DNA of 64,000 nucleotides from Lactuca virosa (GCA_928212115.1 CAKMRJ010003334.1:106867029-106931028); one strand, 5' to 3'; shown: positions 23,712-35,088, numbered from the stretch's first letter. The notes: a model not told the origin generated them from the sequence alone. Translations and numbers: made by a program.

Positions 23712-23870
23712 TCACGTCGTGAACCATGTATGTTCACGTCGTGACTTTGATCCTGGTCATCCCCTAGGCTTGTCGTGCGTCTTCTAGGATCGAAATGCGT
23801 CGTTCACTAAGTTCACGTCGTGAACACTGTGTTCACGTCGTGAACACTGTGTTCACGTCGTGAATGCAGT
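23712..23870. repeat. CG-N-CG palindrome cluster with 20-bp tandem units
   Basis: TCACGTCGTGA occurs at 23712-23722 and 23734-23744, then a 20-bp unit starting GTTCACGTCGTGAAC repeats three times from 23811 (starts 23811, 23831, 23851), the last slightly changed. Each is an odd palindrome with a T centre. Confidence 0.9.
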
Positions 23871-24724
23871 CAAATTCTCGAAGTTTGTGCTCCGAACTTC
23901 AAAAATTCATATCGTTTTCATACGAGCTCCGTTTTTGACATTCTTTATATCCACGCGTAGGTGAGCTTATGCTCTACATCTTTCATTTAGACTCTGTCGG
24001 CTAATTTTGACTTTATTTTTAATATTATATTAATATTATATTTTTAATGGGCCGAGACAGGAAAAGTCCGTTAAAATTTCATAACTTCTTCATCCGACGT
24101 CCGTTTTCGTCTGTCTTTTACCGCTGTACTACTATTAACGAGACCTTCGATTCTCGTTTAGGTTGTGTCGGTTAAAAATCACTCGATCTTTATTTCAAGT
24201 TTTTAGCTGTCTACTGCTATACCGAAACTTAGAAAAATCATAACTTCCTCATACGAAGTCAGATTTAGACGTTCTTTTTATGAAAGTTCTCGGTTTCACG
24301 AATACTACGACTTTCATTTAGATTACTAAGGCTAAAAAGTAGTTTATTGAAAACTCACTTTTTACGCTATACGGCGTCGTGCCGGTTCTGTCGCGAAACT
24401 TCGATTGGTCATAACTTGTTCGTTATAACTCGGATTTCGATGAGGTTTTCGCCTAAATGTTTCTAAAGCAATTATCTACAACTTTCAATAATAAAATTTT
24501 ACTTATTTCAAATTTTATATTTTCGTTAAATTTCAATATTTGACATTAGATTGGAATCTCATAACACTTCCAATATTTTCCGAGTGATTCTAAAGATAGT
24601 TTTACTTCATTTCTAGTAAAAACTATCTGTTAGAACTCAACGCTCAAATTCATATTATATTTCATTATATTATTCACTTTTAAAATTACATAACACGATA
24701 ACTAAACGTGTGTGTTACAGACAG

Positions 24725-25153
24725 AAAGCACAGTTGCGGTTTCCCATTGATCAATGAGACATCCAAAGGATACATTGTCCTTTCGGACTTAGATTTGATC
24801 AAACAGGTGCTTCTATCACTTCTCATAATGTAGCAGTAATCATTATCAAACTCAACCCGATGGCCTGCTTTGCATAGTTTGCCTACACTGATGAGATTGT
24901 GTTTGAGGCCTTCTACGTAAGCAACCTTTTGTATTGAGAAGTTCCCTGTTGTTAACACACTGTAACCTCTGATTATTCCATTCGCATTGTTGCCGAAAGT
25001 GACGTTTCCACCGTTACATATAGGCCTGAAATCCCGAATGTATTCTAACCTTTCGGTCATGTGCAAGGAGCAGACACTGCCTATCAACCACTCCTCTTCT
25101 TGTTCCTCCTTGCACATTGCCTGAAAAATTACACGGTTAGTTTGGGCACCCAA
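24725..25153 (-). pseudogene. C2 protease region, active-site Asp lost
   Basis: CKEEQEEEWLIGSVCSLHMT aligns with the copia protease active site (W-x-x-D-S-G-C-S-x-H-M-T); the Asp codon is GGC (Gly, 25079-25081) and the Gly is Val. The rest is intact: GGNVTFGNNANGIIRGYSVL, VAYVEGLKHNLISVGKLC, KSKSERTMYPLD. Protease activity is not expected. Confidence 0.82.
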
Positions 25154-26196
25154 ACCAGTTTGGAGCCCGGGGTTACAAGTGAGTTATTCTTCGTAGATGC
25201 ATGAGCAGGGACTGTAAGGACAGGTTTCATATCAATCTTGAGACCTAGACTTGGGTGTATGTGAACTTTTGAAGTGATTCGTGGGATTACGAGGTTGACC
25301 TTGATATGACCTTTTTAGATGGTAAAATCCAAAACTGAGATTTTTCTCATTCATCCAGACACTGTATTTGGCCAACGGTCCGGAGGGTGTAGTGTGAGTC
25401 TTATGACCAGTCCAAGAGTGAGTTCTGACTGCGGTACCCTTGGGATTTGAAAAAGTGTTAGCACGTGAATTTCTCCAAGTTTGTGTTTTTTTGACAAACT
25501 GATGTTACTTAAAAGGTGTAGGAGTTGGTAAAATCCATTTCCATTTTGGGCCGTCCAAGGAATAGATTTGAAAATGATATCTTTGAAAAGACTTGACTTC
25601 CCTTTGATATTTGTCAGAAGAGTTTGAAAAAATCCTTGGAACTGTACATTCCTCTTTGTCTAGTTTCTTGACTGCAGTGTTTTTTGAAAACTGATTTGAT
25701 ATAACAGGTTTTTCAAGACTCTTTTGGATTGAAACTTTGGCTTGTTTTTTGTTTTTGAAAAAGATTTCTTGCATTTTACCACGAGATTTAAGTTCCTTTT
25801 TGAAAGCCAGTTTTGCTTGGGTTTTTGGTGAACCACAGTCAGTGATGTTCAACTGCGGTTTCCTGGAGTCATTTGACTGTTTTTGAAAACGAGGGCTTGA
25901 GTTATCTGAACTAGAAGACTCGGGATTCATGGAACATTGACCGTATTCAGAATTTTCTATGGGTAATTCATGAAGAATTGGCTGAACAGTCACAATGCTC
26001 TTGACTGTGGTCTGCGGTAACGAAGATTGGACTACCGCAGAGTAACTCAATGATGGTTCAGTAGTTTGACATTTATGGAAAGCAGTGTTGAGGACTGCGG
26101 TCCGAGACTGCAGAGAACGGGACTGCGGTCTGAGGACAAAGGTGTCAACTTTACAGTTTCATCCGGTCTTTCCATAAGAATCTCTTCATCAACAAC
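25154..26196 (-). pseudogene. C2 gag C-terminal, basic low-complexity part
   Basis: Open at 25505-26050. Rich in Ser, Lys, Gln and Asn, with no domain I recognise. It lies between the coiled part of gag and protease, as in other large Sirevirus-like gags. Flanking parts are in other frames with stops. CCGCAG words recur near 26030-26130. Confidence 0.6.
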
Positions 26197-26877
26197 TCAA
26201 GATGTCTGGGAGTTGGGATAAAATGTGCCAATGATGGGAATTTGATCACCTGAGTGATCTGAGGTTTCAGGAAGAATTTCCTCGATGACACAATTATTAC
26301 TCAGATTTTGAAGTCTACCGAAGTGGGTTCTAATGTCCTCGGGGAATGTTTTGTCATTGACTGGGAAATGAAACTCTCGATCCGGAGGGACATAGGGACG
26401 GTCTTTATTGAATTGGGGTGATGAGTCTATTGCGGTGGAATACCCATTGGACCAACCCCAATTATACGTGTTATCTACGGTTCCATTATTCACAAGATTT
26501 TCAATAGCTTCACTTTCATTGAACAATTTTTCAATTAAAAGATTTAACCGTACATTTTCCTTTTGGGCTAGATCCCTTTGATTCAAAGTTATTCCTAATT
26601 GAGTTTCGCACAACATTCTGGCATCATTTTCTAACACTAAATCTTTTTCCAACATGTCAACTTTGAGTCTCTTATCTTCTAGTCGTCCTCTTACATGAAA
26701 CATTTCCTGGGACGCTATGTTCTTCTCATATAAGGCCTTGTTATAGTCTGAAAGGACGGCAACACAAGTGTCATTAAGGTTGTCTAAGAAAGGTTGACAA
26801 TCATGCATGATGTAGTTATTAGATTGGATCATGAGTTTTACCTGTTCAACGATGCTGAGAGTTCCATCTTTTTCCAT
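26197..26877 (-). pseudogene. C2 gag coiled-coil part
   Basis: About 226 residues: DGTLSIVEQVKLMIQSNNYI followed by a long charged helix-like stretch (NKALYEKNIASQEMFHVRGR, RLNLLIEKLFNESEAIENL) and a Tyr/Pro/Asp-rich tail. Consistent with the coil region between zinc knuckle and protease in Sirevirus-like gag. A stop at its beginning (26878) separates it from the duplicated segment upstream. Confidence 0.68.
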
Positions 26878-27432
26878 GTAGCATTAGTTTTTCTCCAGCT
26901 TTGTTGAATCATCCTCATCAGCAGTTGCCATCATGTAAATTTTTCCCTTGCCCTTGATGTTGAAATCTTCATCTTCATCTCCTGAGGACCAAACTTGATG
27001 ATCAACTTTGCATAGTTGGCCCAAGCTGATCAAGTTATGCTTGAGGCCTTCTACGTAAGCGACCTTTTGAATTGAGAAACTTCCCGTGGTCAACACACCG
27101 TAACCCCTGATGATTCTATTTGCATTATTTCCGAACGTGACGTGTCAACCATTACAGATTGCCCTGAAGTCGCGAAGGTATTCTAACCTACCAGTCATGT
27201 GCAAGGACCAAACATTATTGATTAACCACTCCTCTTCTTGTTCCTCCTTACACATTGCCTGTTCGACAATGCTGAGAGTGCCATCTTTGGCCATGTACCA
27301 GTAATTCCTCTCCAAATTTGTCGATTCGTCCTCTTCAGCAGTTGCAACCATGCAGATCTTCCCTTTTCTCTTGTTGTTGTCAAACTCTTCATCCTCATCT
27401 CCGGATGACCATACCTGAAGATCCCTCTTCAC
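26878..27432 (-). pseudogene. C2 gag segment duplicated around a misplaced protease piece
   Basis: Two diverged copies of a gag segment (VWSSGDEDE ... DGTLSIVEQ) lie at about 27415-27262 and 26995-26840. Between them is a second protease fragment: CKEEQEEEWLINNVWSLHMT, LRDFRAICNG, then VAYVEGLKHNLISLGQLC (about 27260-27000). It duplicates the true protease at 24725-25153 but differs at many residues, so it is not a recent copy of that stretch. Confidence 0.75.
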
Positions 27433-28033
27433 TTGAGCAACATACGCTCTTGTTTTTTTTGTTTTCTTCCATCTCTTGGGCCATTATAAGGTAGAATGCC
27501 TTGTCCTTAACCACATTTGCTTTGAAATCTTTGGCAAAGTCATTCTCTTTATGGCACTTGTGACAAATAATGATCTCATTTTTCTCTTCAGTTGTGGTAC
27601 CGGAGTATGATGGTTTGTTGGACTGCGGTGCGTCTTTGGAATGATGTGCATTATGTCGTTGTGGTGGATGGTGAGGGTTTCAGGGATATATTGAGTGGTT
27701 ATTCTGTGGGTAGAAGTTGTGGTTAAAAGGTGGTTTTGTAAGGTGCTAATTTTTGCGAAATGATGGTGGTGGTAGCCTGTTGAATTGTTGGAAAACCAAG
27801 GCGATGACATTTTGAAAATCTTCTTCACCATCAATTTCAGGATCAGCTTCATATGACTGCGGTGGGTTGTCATATGAAAGTGGATAGGATGGTTCCGTAG
27901 GATATGAGTATTGCGGAGTTTTGACTTGTGGGGTTTGAGCTATCAGGGCAAGTGGTCCACCGAGTTCTACAAAATCTTTTGGCATAGTTGATTCTTGTGC
28001 CTGATGTTCTCCATATAATTTGAACAAGGACAA
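27433..28033 (-). pseudogene. C2 gag middle with degenerate zinc knuckle
   Basis: Pro/Tyr/Gln-rich part (TPQVKTPQYSYPTEPSYPL), then in another frame ICHKCHKENDFAKDFK at about 27565-27520, where the CX2CX4HX4C knuckle has Asp in place of His and Phe in place of the last Cys. Frameshifts occur near 27740 and 27480. Confidence 0.7.
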
Positions 28034-28619
28034 CGTGTGAATCTTTCTATCCCCTTACACAATCATGTTTGCGGTAGACCAATGTCTTCCTAAACTGTTG
28101 AGAAACTGCAGGTTTGTTTCATGATTGCTTCGAACTGTACCAGCACTTGATAACTTCGTGATGATGAGATTGAATCGTTTGAACAAGTCGTTAAGACTTT
28201 CACCGGGAATAGCTTTAAAGTTATTAAACTCATTGAGAGCTGTTGTGAGTTTCTTATCCTGAGCTTGTTTTGACCCTTGATAGAGATTCTTGAGCACATC
28301 CCAGATCTCCTTGGCAGATTTGCAGTTGATGATGATGTCAAAATTATCAGGAGCAACACCGCAAGAGATCATCTTTGGTTGGTCGATTCATTGCAGTTGG
28401 ACCTTGACCTAGTCGTGCCTGAGTGCCATCTGCTTGAAAATGAGTAAGAACATGGACATGGGGTCCTTCTTCCACAGACCTCCATACATCTCTACCGAGC
28501 CTCTTGAGATACCTTTCCATCCTTTGAGACCAATGGTTGTATTCATTTGCAACAAGTATTGGAGCTCTGTTCAAACCTCCAACACTGTTGGAAACATGCA
28601 ATGATAAAGCTTGTTCCAT
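28034..28619 (-). pseudogene. C2 gag N-terminus
   Basis: Start MEQALSLHVSNSVGGLNRAP at 28619, the first ATG after the PBS. NHWSQRMERYLKRLGRDVWR and, after a frameshift near 28370, VAPDNFDIIINCKSAKEIWD, KLTTALNEFNNFKAIPGESL and LFKRFNLIITKLSSAG are typical UBN2-type copia gag. A stop near 28055 ends this part. Confidence 0.82.
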
Positions 28620-28736
28620 ATTTCCTTTGTTTTGATTTTTTTGTTTTGATTTTCAAGAATGAGCTTTAGTGGTATAGAAGGCTTTTCAAAATCAGAGTTT
28701 TGTTTGAAAAGTAACCACTTTGGCTCTGATACCAAT
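28620..28736 (-). promoter_or_regulatory. C2 leader hairpin and primer-binding site
   Basis: TGGTATCAGAGC (minus strand, 28723-28734) is the initiator-Met PBS. Next to it a hairpin can form: agtggt (28668-28673) with accact (28714-28719), and inside it cttttcaaa (28682-28690) with tttgaaaag (28703-28711). It ends about 50 nt before the gag ATG. Confidence 0.75.
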
Positions 28737-29399
28737 TGTTGAGAGAAAAACTTTTGAGAAACACTTGAACAAACTTTAGTAAAAGTTAATAGTTGTGGAA
28801 TAAGTTAATCTCAAGGATCAAGCTAGCTTAACAATAATAAGTTAGAAGTGTTAGATAGTTAGTTGTGGAAATGTAAAGGAAATATAAAAGACAACAACTT
28901 ATATCAAGTAGACATCAAACTGATTCATAACAAGGTTTGCAATCAAACATAAGTTAGTAAATGTGAACAGTTTAAGATGAAGAGGATCTCGTATATTAGA
29001 TAAGATGGAGATTTGAGAGAATGATCTTAGTATTTCTATATTAGCTCAAAAGATCGTGAAAGTGGATACCATTACATAAGAGGGAGTCTATATTTATAGA
29101 GTTCTAAAAAGTTACATCTGAAATAAACAATTAATATCCTACTGACATAAGTGACCATGCAAGGTTCACTGGATAAAGCTATGCTAACATGCTAAGTTAG
29201 TTATGTAGCTATAAAGTCTTCATCATTCTTCACTGCAGTAGTGGTTTTGGTTCACTGCGGTTGACAAAACATCTTCTTTACCTGCGGTAGACAAACTTTA
29301 GTTGCGGTAGCATCTCCAATTGCGGTAGCAAAACCAAATGCGGTAGACAAACAAGACTGCGGATCATTAAATTATAGAGGGTCACTTTTTCTATCAACA
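28737..29399 (-). repeat. C2 5' LTR (663 bp) with TGCGGTAG array
   Basis: Plus strand TGTTGAGAGAAAAAC...CTATCAACA. A minus-strand TATA-like motif lies at 29087-29101. Six TGCGG words (mostly TGCGGTAG) occur in 29256-29373, upstream of the TATA on the minus strand, so in U3. Confidence 0.87.
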
Positions 29400-30030
29400 G
29401 AATCCCTCATATTTTAGGAAGTAAGTATTGAATGAAGACTGGCATGAATTGGGTTGTAGATTGTCTAAGGAGTTTAGACATAACAATTGTGTTGCAACAA
29501 TGTTCATGAGTACTTAGAAAATGGAGATTTGAGTATTGGATAAACCCACACTTAGAGAATTACTTCATGGATTATACCACGAGTAAGTCTGAGATGATAA
29601 TATATTATATTCTTAAAATGGACATATATGAGCTATAACTTACAATTCAGTTATACATTAGTATTACGTAAACGCATCAGTAACTTGATGTTATAAATCG
29701 TAGTCTCATGCACGATTTGCTGAGTAAAAGATACAAGCATATGAGTCAAAGATTATTCGTTCATTTTTCCCTGATGGGAAAAGCGATATCCTTAGGCCCC
29801 TCAGTAATTTGGTGTTGACTTATAGTGTTGGGCACATCCAAGACTAAATTGATGTGTTGAATTAGTAAGTCTGATGAGGTCATCACAAATTAGGAAATCG
29901 GGAAATAGAGTTTTGGACAATGAGATTGATTCTAGTCCATGTCTTATATCTATATGATATATTGTAGAACGAAGGAATATTTGATCACTTATCTAAAGGA
30001 CAAATATCTGATTAGATCAGAGTTCGGCAC
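29400..30030 (+). mobile_element. 3'-UTR fragment of the C3/C5 copia family
   Basis: Plus-strand sequence (ggaagtaagtattga, tgttataaatcg, agcgatatc...ggcccctc) aligns by eye along its whole length with 53765-54370 in the 3' UTR of C3 and, inverted, with 31150-31830 of C5. It has no LTR or coding part. It starts exactly at the C2 border and ends where a copia gag of another lineage begins. Confidence 0.72.
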
Positions 30031-30227
30031 TGGAAGGAGAGGCAAAATTGCCAAATGACATGGTGGCTGAAAAGAAGGTGGATCTTCTGAAGAAGGCACA
30101 AAGTGCCTTTCTATTTAGTTTGACAGATGAAGTACTGAGGGAGGTTCTGGATCAAACTAATGCTTCTGGGATCTGGAGGAAACTTTGTGACAAGTACCAA
30201 ACAACTCTATGACGATCAGGTTGTATC
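30031..30227 (+). pseudogene. C4 gag, N-terminal fragment
   Basis: Reads LEGEAKLPNDMVAEKKVDLL, AQSAFLFSLTDEVLREVLDQ, IWRKLCDKYQTTL: Tnt1/Tork-type gag. It is cut at 30227 by C5; the remainder resumes at 38514. The last 5 bp, gtatc, match the 5 bp after C5 (atatc) except one. Confidence 0.8.
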
Positions 30228-31071
30228 TGATGGGATTTTGGTAAAACAAATAAACTTAAAACCCTTAAGTTCACATGCAACCTAAAAGGATTTATGTTTT
30301 CACTATTAAACCTAAAACTATGAACATCAAATAAGAAACCCTAAGAACCTTAATTGATTTTCAAAAATCATAAATTAGGGTTTAGGATTACATACCTTAA
30401 TTGTTAGTGTAGTAAATAACAATGATTCCTTCTTGAAGATCTCTTGGAAGCAAGCACCACAAGTGTCGCGCCTCTAATGGAATCACACCCAAACTAGCAA
30501 GAGAATGACTTAGGAGAGAGGAGAAGGGAGACTTGAAATTTTGGCTATCTCACTAGAGAATGGAGTGGCCAAAATTTAGAGGCCTTAGGGTCCTTTATAT
30601 AGTGGTGCAAGGAGGCCTATCATAACCCTAATTGGAATATAATAGTAATATTTCAAATTGGTAATTATCCAAATCCTTATTTATCCACATAGGATATTCT
30701 ACAAACCTTAGAATATCCCCTCCAAAACCGTCCACCCTTAACCTGGAAGGTTCTAGAGCATTTTGTTCAACTATTAAACAATTGCACTTTAGACCCTGCA
30801 CTTTTAATTAATTCTTTTAATACCAAAATTAATTCCAATTAATTTCTGATTAATTATTAATTAAATAATAATGTTCCTAATTAATATATTATTTTCATAA
30901 TACATTAATAAAAAATTTAAATTACTTTATTAATAACATAATATATTAATATCTCACTCAAAAAATCATCCTATCCAATTGCTAGCTTTGAGGGCAACCC
31001 AAAAGGACTGTGCTACTATCAATTCAAGTATATATCAATTATAGTTATGGTCTTAGACACCTAATCCAACA
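30228..31071 (-). repeat. C5 3' LTR (844 bp)
   Basis: Plus strand TGATGGGATTTTGG...ATCCAACA. TATA on the minus strand (TATATAAAG) at 30593-30602. It is followed at 31072-31087 by the polypurine tract, minus strand AAGTGGGAGAC, the same as in C3. Confidence 0.9.
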
Positions 31072-31939
31072 GTCTCCCACTTGGATAAGTCTGTAACTAT
31101 AACTGCCAGTATAACGTCTGAATCAATCAGCAAATTGAAGCTTCCAAAAGTCGCTGCCAAACATTGACGCAGTCAGTTATGCGTCCTAAGATAAATGATC
31201 ATATAATCTTCCATTCTGCAAGATATCATTCAGACATGAGACATGGAATAGAATCAATCTTATTGTCTAAGACTTTGTTTCCCGATTTCTGATTTGTGAC
31301 AACATATGACTTCTAATCGAACACATCAATTTAGTCCTGGCTGGCCCATCACTATAAATCAACACCAAATCACCGAGGGGCCTAAAGATATCGCTTTTCC
31401 TGTTAGGGAAAAAGGAACGGATAAACTTTGACTTATATGCTTGTATCCTTTACTCACCAAATCATGCATGACAATACGTTTTATAACATCAAGTTACTAG
31501 TGCGTTTACACGTTACTAATGTACAACCTACTTGTAAATTATGATTCATATGTCTCTGTTTCAATATCATAAGATATTATCATCTCATAATTACTCGTGA
31601 TCGATTCCATGAAGTAATTCTCTGAGCGTGGGTTGATCCAATACTTAAATCTCTATTTCTAAGTACTCATGAACATTGAAGCAACACTATTTCTATGTCT
31701 AACACCCTTAGACAGTCTACAATCTAGTTCATGACAATCTTAATTCACTACTTACTTCCAAAAGTATGACCGAGTGTGGAATTTGATTAATCATATTATT
31801 CGGGAAGAAAGACATGCAAAATGAAACACAAGAATAAACAATTGATAAATGGTAGTAAACAAACTCATAAATAATTCTCTGTTATTTAATCACCAAAAGT
31901 CAATTACATCTACTTTGTTACCAATTTCAAACTACATAT
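31072..31939 (-). other. C5 3' UTR
   Basis: No gene. Matches the C3 3' UTR and the fragment at 29400-30030 along its length, including the agcgatatc...ggccc stretch. The long conserved 3' UTR is a feature of this family. Confidence 0.7.
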
Positions 31940-33535
31940 CTAACTACTAAAACTAATATCATGTCTCAGACCGATGCTCCTAGCATGCTGGCTATGCTTG
32001 ACCCTACTCAAACCCTTAGTCAAAGGATTTGCAGGATTCTCTTCCGATGATACCCTCTTCACGATGAGATGACCTTCTTCTACCCTATGTCTGATATAAT
32101 GGTACTTTCTGTCAAAATGTCTAGATTTTCCATTATCTCTTGGTTCCTCGGTCAAGGCAACCGCTCCTTCATTATCGCAGAAAAGTTCCATTAGCTCCTG
32201 AATGGTTGGGACAACTCCAAGGTCGCCGATAAAGTTCCTCTGCCAAGCCGCTTCCTTTGATGCTTCACTTGCAACTATATACTCTAATTCACAGGTTGAA
32301 TCAACCACCATGTCTTGCTTAGAACTCTTCCAAGTTACCTCTCCGCCGTTTAGAGTGAACACCAAGCTTGGCTAAGAACGAAAGTTGTCTCTATCAGTCT
32401 GAAAGTTGGCGTCACTATATCCTCTTACTCTTAATGTATCATTGCCACCAAGGACTAGAAGCATGTCCTTTGTCTTTTGTAGATATTTGAGAATGTTTTT
32501 AACCGCTGTCCAATGAGCTTTACCTGGATTTCCCTGATAACGACTGACCATGCTCAAGACAAAAGACACGTCAGGGCGAGTACGTATCATAACATACATG
32601 ATCGACCCTACAACCGAAGCGTAAGGTACCCGAATCATATAAACCATCTCTTCATATGTACTTGGGCTTTGAGTCTTATTCAATTTGGTATTGCTCTGGA
32701 TAGGTAACTCTCCTTTCTTGTAATTTTCCATACTAAACCTCTTTAGTACTTTATCCAAGTACGTACTTTGACTAAGTCCAATTAGTCTCCTCTTTCTATC
32801 TCTCAAGATTCTTATCCTGAGAATATAGGCAGCTTCTCCAAGGCCTTTCATGGCAAAACCCTTTCCAAGCCAAGATTTAACTTCTTGCAAAGTTGGAATG
32901 TTGTTTCCTATGAGAAGTATATCGTCGACATACAACACCAAAAAAGTCACTATACTCCTACTAGCCTTGATATACATAGGACTCATCTTCGCTCCTAGAG
33001 AAACCAAACTCTTTGAATTTCTCATGGAAACAAAGATTACAGGTTCAATATGCTCGTTTCAATCCATCGATGGATTTCTCAAGCTTGCACACTTTATTTG
33101 GATACTTTGCATCTACAAAACCTTCTGGATGACTCATGTAAACATCTTCAGCCAACTTCCGTTAAGGAAATCAGTTTTGGCATCCATTTACCAAATTTCA
33201 TAGTCATAAAATGCAGCTATGGAGAGCATTATCCGAATAGATTTTATTTTGATCACTGGTGATAAGGTTTCATCATAGTCAACCCCTGGGGTTTGAGTAA
33301 AACCCTTCGCAAACCAGTCGATCCTTGAAGGTGTGTACTTTCCATCCATGTCAGTATTCTTATTGAAGATCCATTTGCACCCAACTGTCTTTCGACCTGG
33401 TACATCATCAACCAAATTCCAGAACTAGTTGTCATACATGGACCTGATCTCGATGTCCATTGCGTTTTTCCATTTAGCAGCCTTAGGGTCTGCCATTGCT
33501 TCCTTGTAGGTGGCCGACTCATCGAAATTTATTAG
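31940..33535 (-). pseudogene. C5 reverse transcriptase and RNase H, multiple breaks
   Basis: VGCKWIFNKNTDMDGKYTPS, GFTQTPGVDYDETLSPVIKI, then after breaks near 33180 LVLYVDDILLIGNN (YVDD present), SYSKR-like and TRPDVSFVLSMVSRYQG, and RNase H: GYSDANFQTDRDNFRS, DSTCELEYIVASEA, FCDNEGAVAL, HIRHRVEEG. A stop at 32372 and frame changes near 33030-33190 break it. Sequence is very close in kind to C3 51950-53600. Confidence 0.87.
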
Positions 33536-34618
33536 TGTCCTATCACTGATAAACGTGTCACCATCGGTGGTAATATAGAATCCATAGAACCCATGTGGCA
33601 TGCTAACTCTACTCGAACACCTAAGAGGTAATGACTTGTCTATCGGTTCAACAGGAAATTCTTCCTCTGGTTGAGCACTAGTATCATCTAAGATTCCTTC
33701 ATTGGTTGACTCCTGAATTTCTTCAAGGTCAATGGTACTCCCACTGTCCTCTTTGAATATGATATCTCTCTCTCTCGAAAGACTCCCCTTCGTGCTACAA
33801 AGTCCATGTTCTCACTAGGTCTGTAGAAAAAATATACAAAGTATTGCTTTGGGCAACCAATGAAAATACACTTCTCTCTTCCAGTTGCTAGATTGTCGTG
33901 AGTCTCTCGTCTTACGAAATCTTCACAACCCCATAACTTTATATGTGCTAACGAGGGAACTTTCCCCGTCCACATCTCGTGAAGAGTTTAGGAAACCTTC
34001 TTTGTACGGACAATATTGAGGATGTGAGCGGTTGTCTCCAAGGCATTCCCCCCTGAAGTAAATTGGAATAGAAGCACGACTCATCATGGAATGAACCATG
34101 TCTAAAAAAGTTCGATTACGCCTCTCAGCCACACCATTTAATTTTGGTATCGTAGGAGGAGTCAATTCTGAAACTATTCCTCATTCCTTTAGATAGTCGT
34201 GGAACTTGATACTAAGATACTCTTCGCCTCTATCGGATCAAAGCATCTTTATCTTCCTGACCAATTGATTCTCGACTTCTTGTTTAAACTCTTTGAACTT
34301 TTCAAAGGTTTATGACTTATGCTTGGTTAAGTAGATATAACCATATCTGATATAATCATCAGTGAAAGTCACATAGAATCGATTAGCATCCCTTGTATAT
34401 GATCTAAAGGGTCCACACACATCTTTATGTATGAGATCCAACAAACCTTCACCACTTTCACAAGATCTAGTGAAAAGTGATTTTGTCATCTTTTCCAAAA
34501 GACAAGATTCGCATGTATCATCTGACCTTAAGTCAAATGATTCCAACACTCCATCCTTTTGGAGTTGGGCGATGCGTTTCTTGTTAATGTACCCAATACG
34601 ACAATGCCACAAGCACAC
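33536..34618 (-). pseudogene. C5 integrase
   Basis: MCLWHCRIGYINKKRIAQLQ, CESCLLEKM (HHCC, with the second His replaced by Tyr), LIHKDVCGPF (first Asp), a stop immediately before the SDRG second-Asp motif (near 34238), then LNGVAERRNRTFLDM (Glu) and KVPSLAHIKLWGC. Domain order and motifs mirror C3. Confidence 0.85.
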
Positions 34619-35088
34619 TTTGTCTACATCATTAGACTAATCAATATGAAACACATTATTTCCTAACTTATCAACACACATCACAATTTCATACACACCG
34701 TCACAAGGTAAAGTTTCAAAATAAAAAACACCATTTTTATAAGCAGAAATAGAACCATTCAAATAATTAAGTGAATATCTAAACCCTTGTCTAAACAATG
34801 CATGAAAAGAGATACTGTTTCTTGTCATTTATGACGAGTAACAACAATTTATTAAATCTAAACTAACACCTTTATTAAGCACTAGACTATAAACTCCAAT
34901 CTTGGTAATAAGAGAATATCGCCTATTCCCCATGATCAAGTTCATTCTACCGTGATCCACCTCCTCACTTCTTCTTATCCCCTACAAATAAGAAAAAATG
35001 TGAAATCTACATCCTGTATAAAGGACCTAAGAACGAGAAGATGTTTAGTTATTAGATGAAATAGTGTATATACCTGCAGAAGTTGGCT
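34619..35088 (-). pseudogene. C5 protease region, decayed
   Basis: ISFHALFRQGFRYSLNYLNG and GVFYFETLPCDGVYEIVMCV correspond to the C-terminal half of the C3 protease region. The active-site part (near 34990-35060) is not recognisable, with an apparent deletion. Confidence 0.65.

Larger units (their letters stand above)
22557..24719 (-). mobile_element. Solo LTR A (gypsy-like) inside C2 pol
   Basis: A 2,163-bp unit with TG...CA ends (plus strand TGAAAGACCC...GTGTTACA), flanked by the perfect 5-bp duplication gacag (22552-22556, 24720-24724). There is no internal gag-pol, PBS or second LTR, so it is a solo LTR left by recombination. A minus-strand TATA-like CTATAAATAG lies at 23686-23695. Palindromes TTCACGTCGTGAA cluster upstream of it at 23712-23864. 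Its general texture resembles solo LTR B (58279-60751). Confidence 0.9.
12907..29399 (-). mobile_element. Sirevirus-like copia C2 with extra 3' ORF
   Basis: Minus-strand order: LTR 28737-29399, PBS, gag, protease, integrase, RT, RNase H, long extra ORF, polypurine tract, LTR 12907-13547. An extra ORF after pol is characteristic of Sirevirus/Maximus elements. Two later insertions are nested in it (18384-19334 and 22557-24719). The two LTRs differ considerably and the flanks do not match: left flank agaac within CACTA, right flank gaatc within a copia fragment. So either the element is old and rearranged or its ends come from two copies. Confidence 0.82.

Noticed and set aside
23811..23870. CRISPR-like short repeats
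   Set aside because: The 20-bp units are directly tandem with no unique spacers and lie in a plant LTR; the same applies to 61140-61375.
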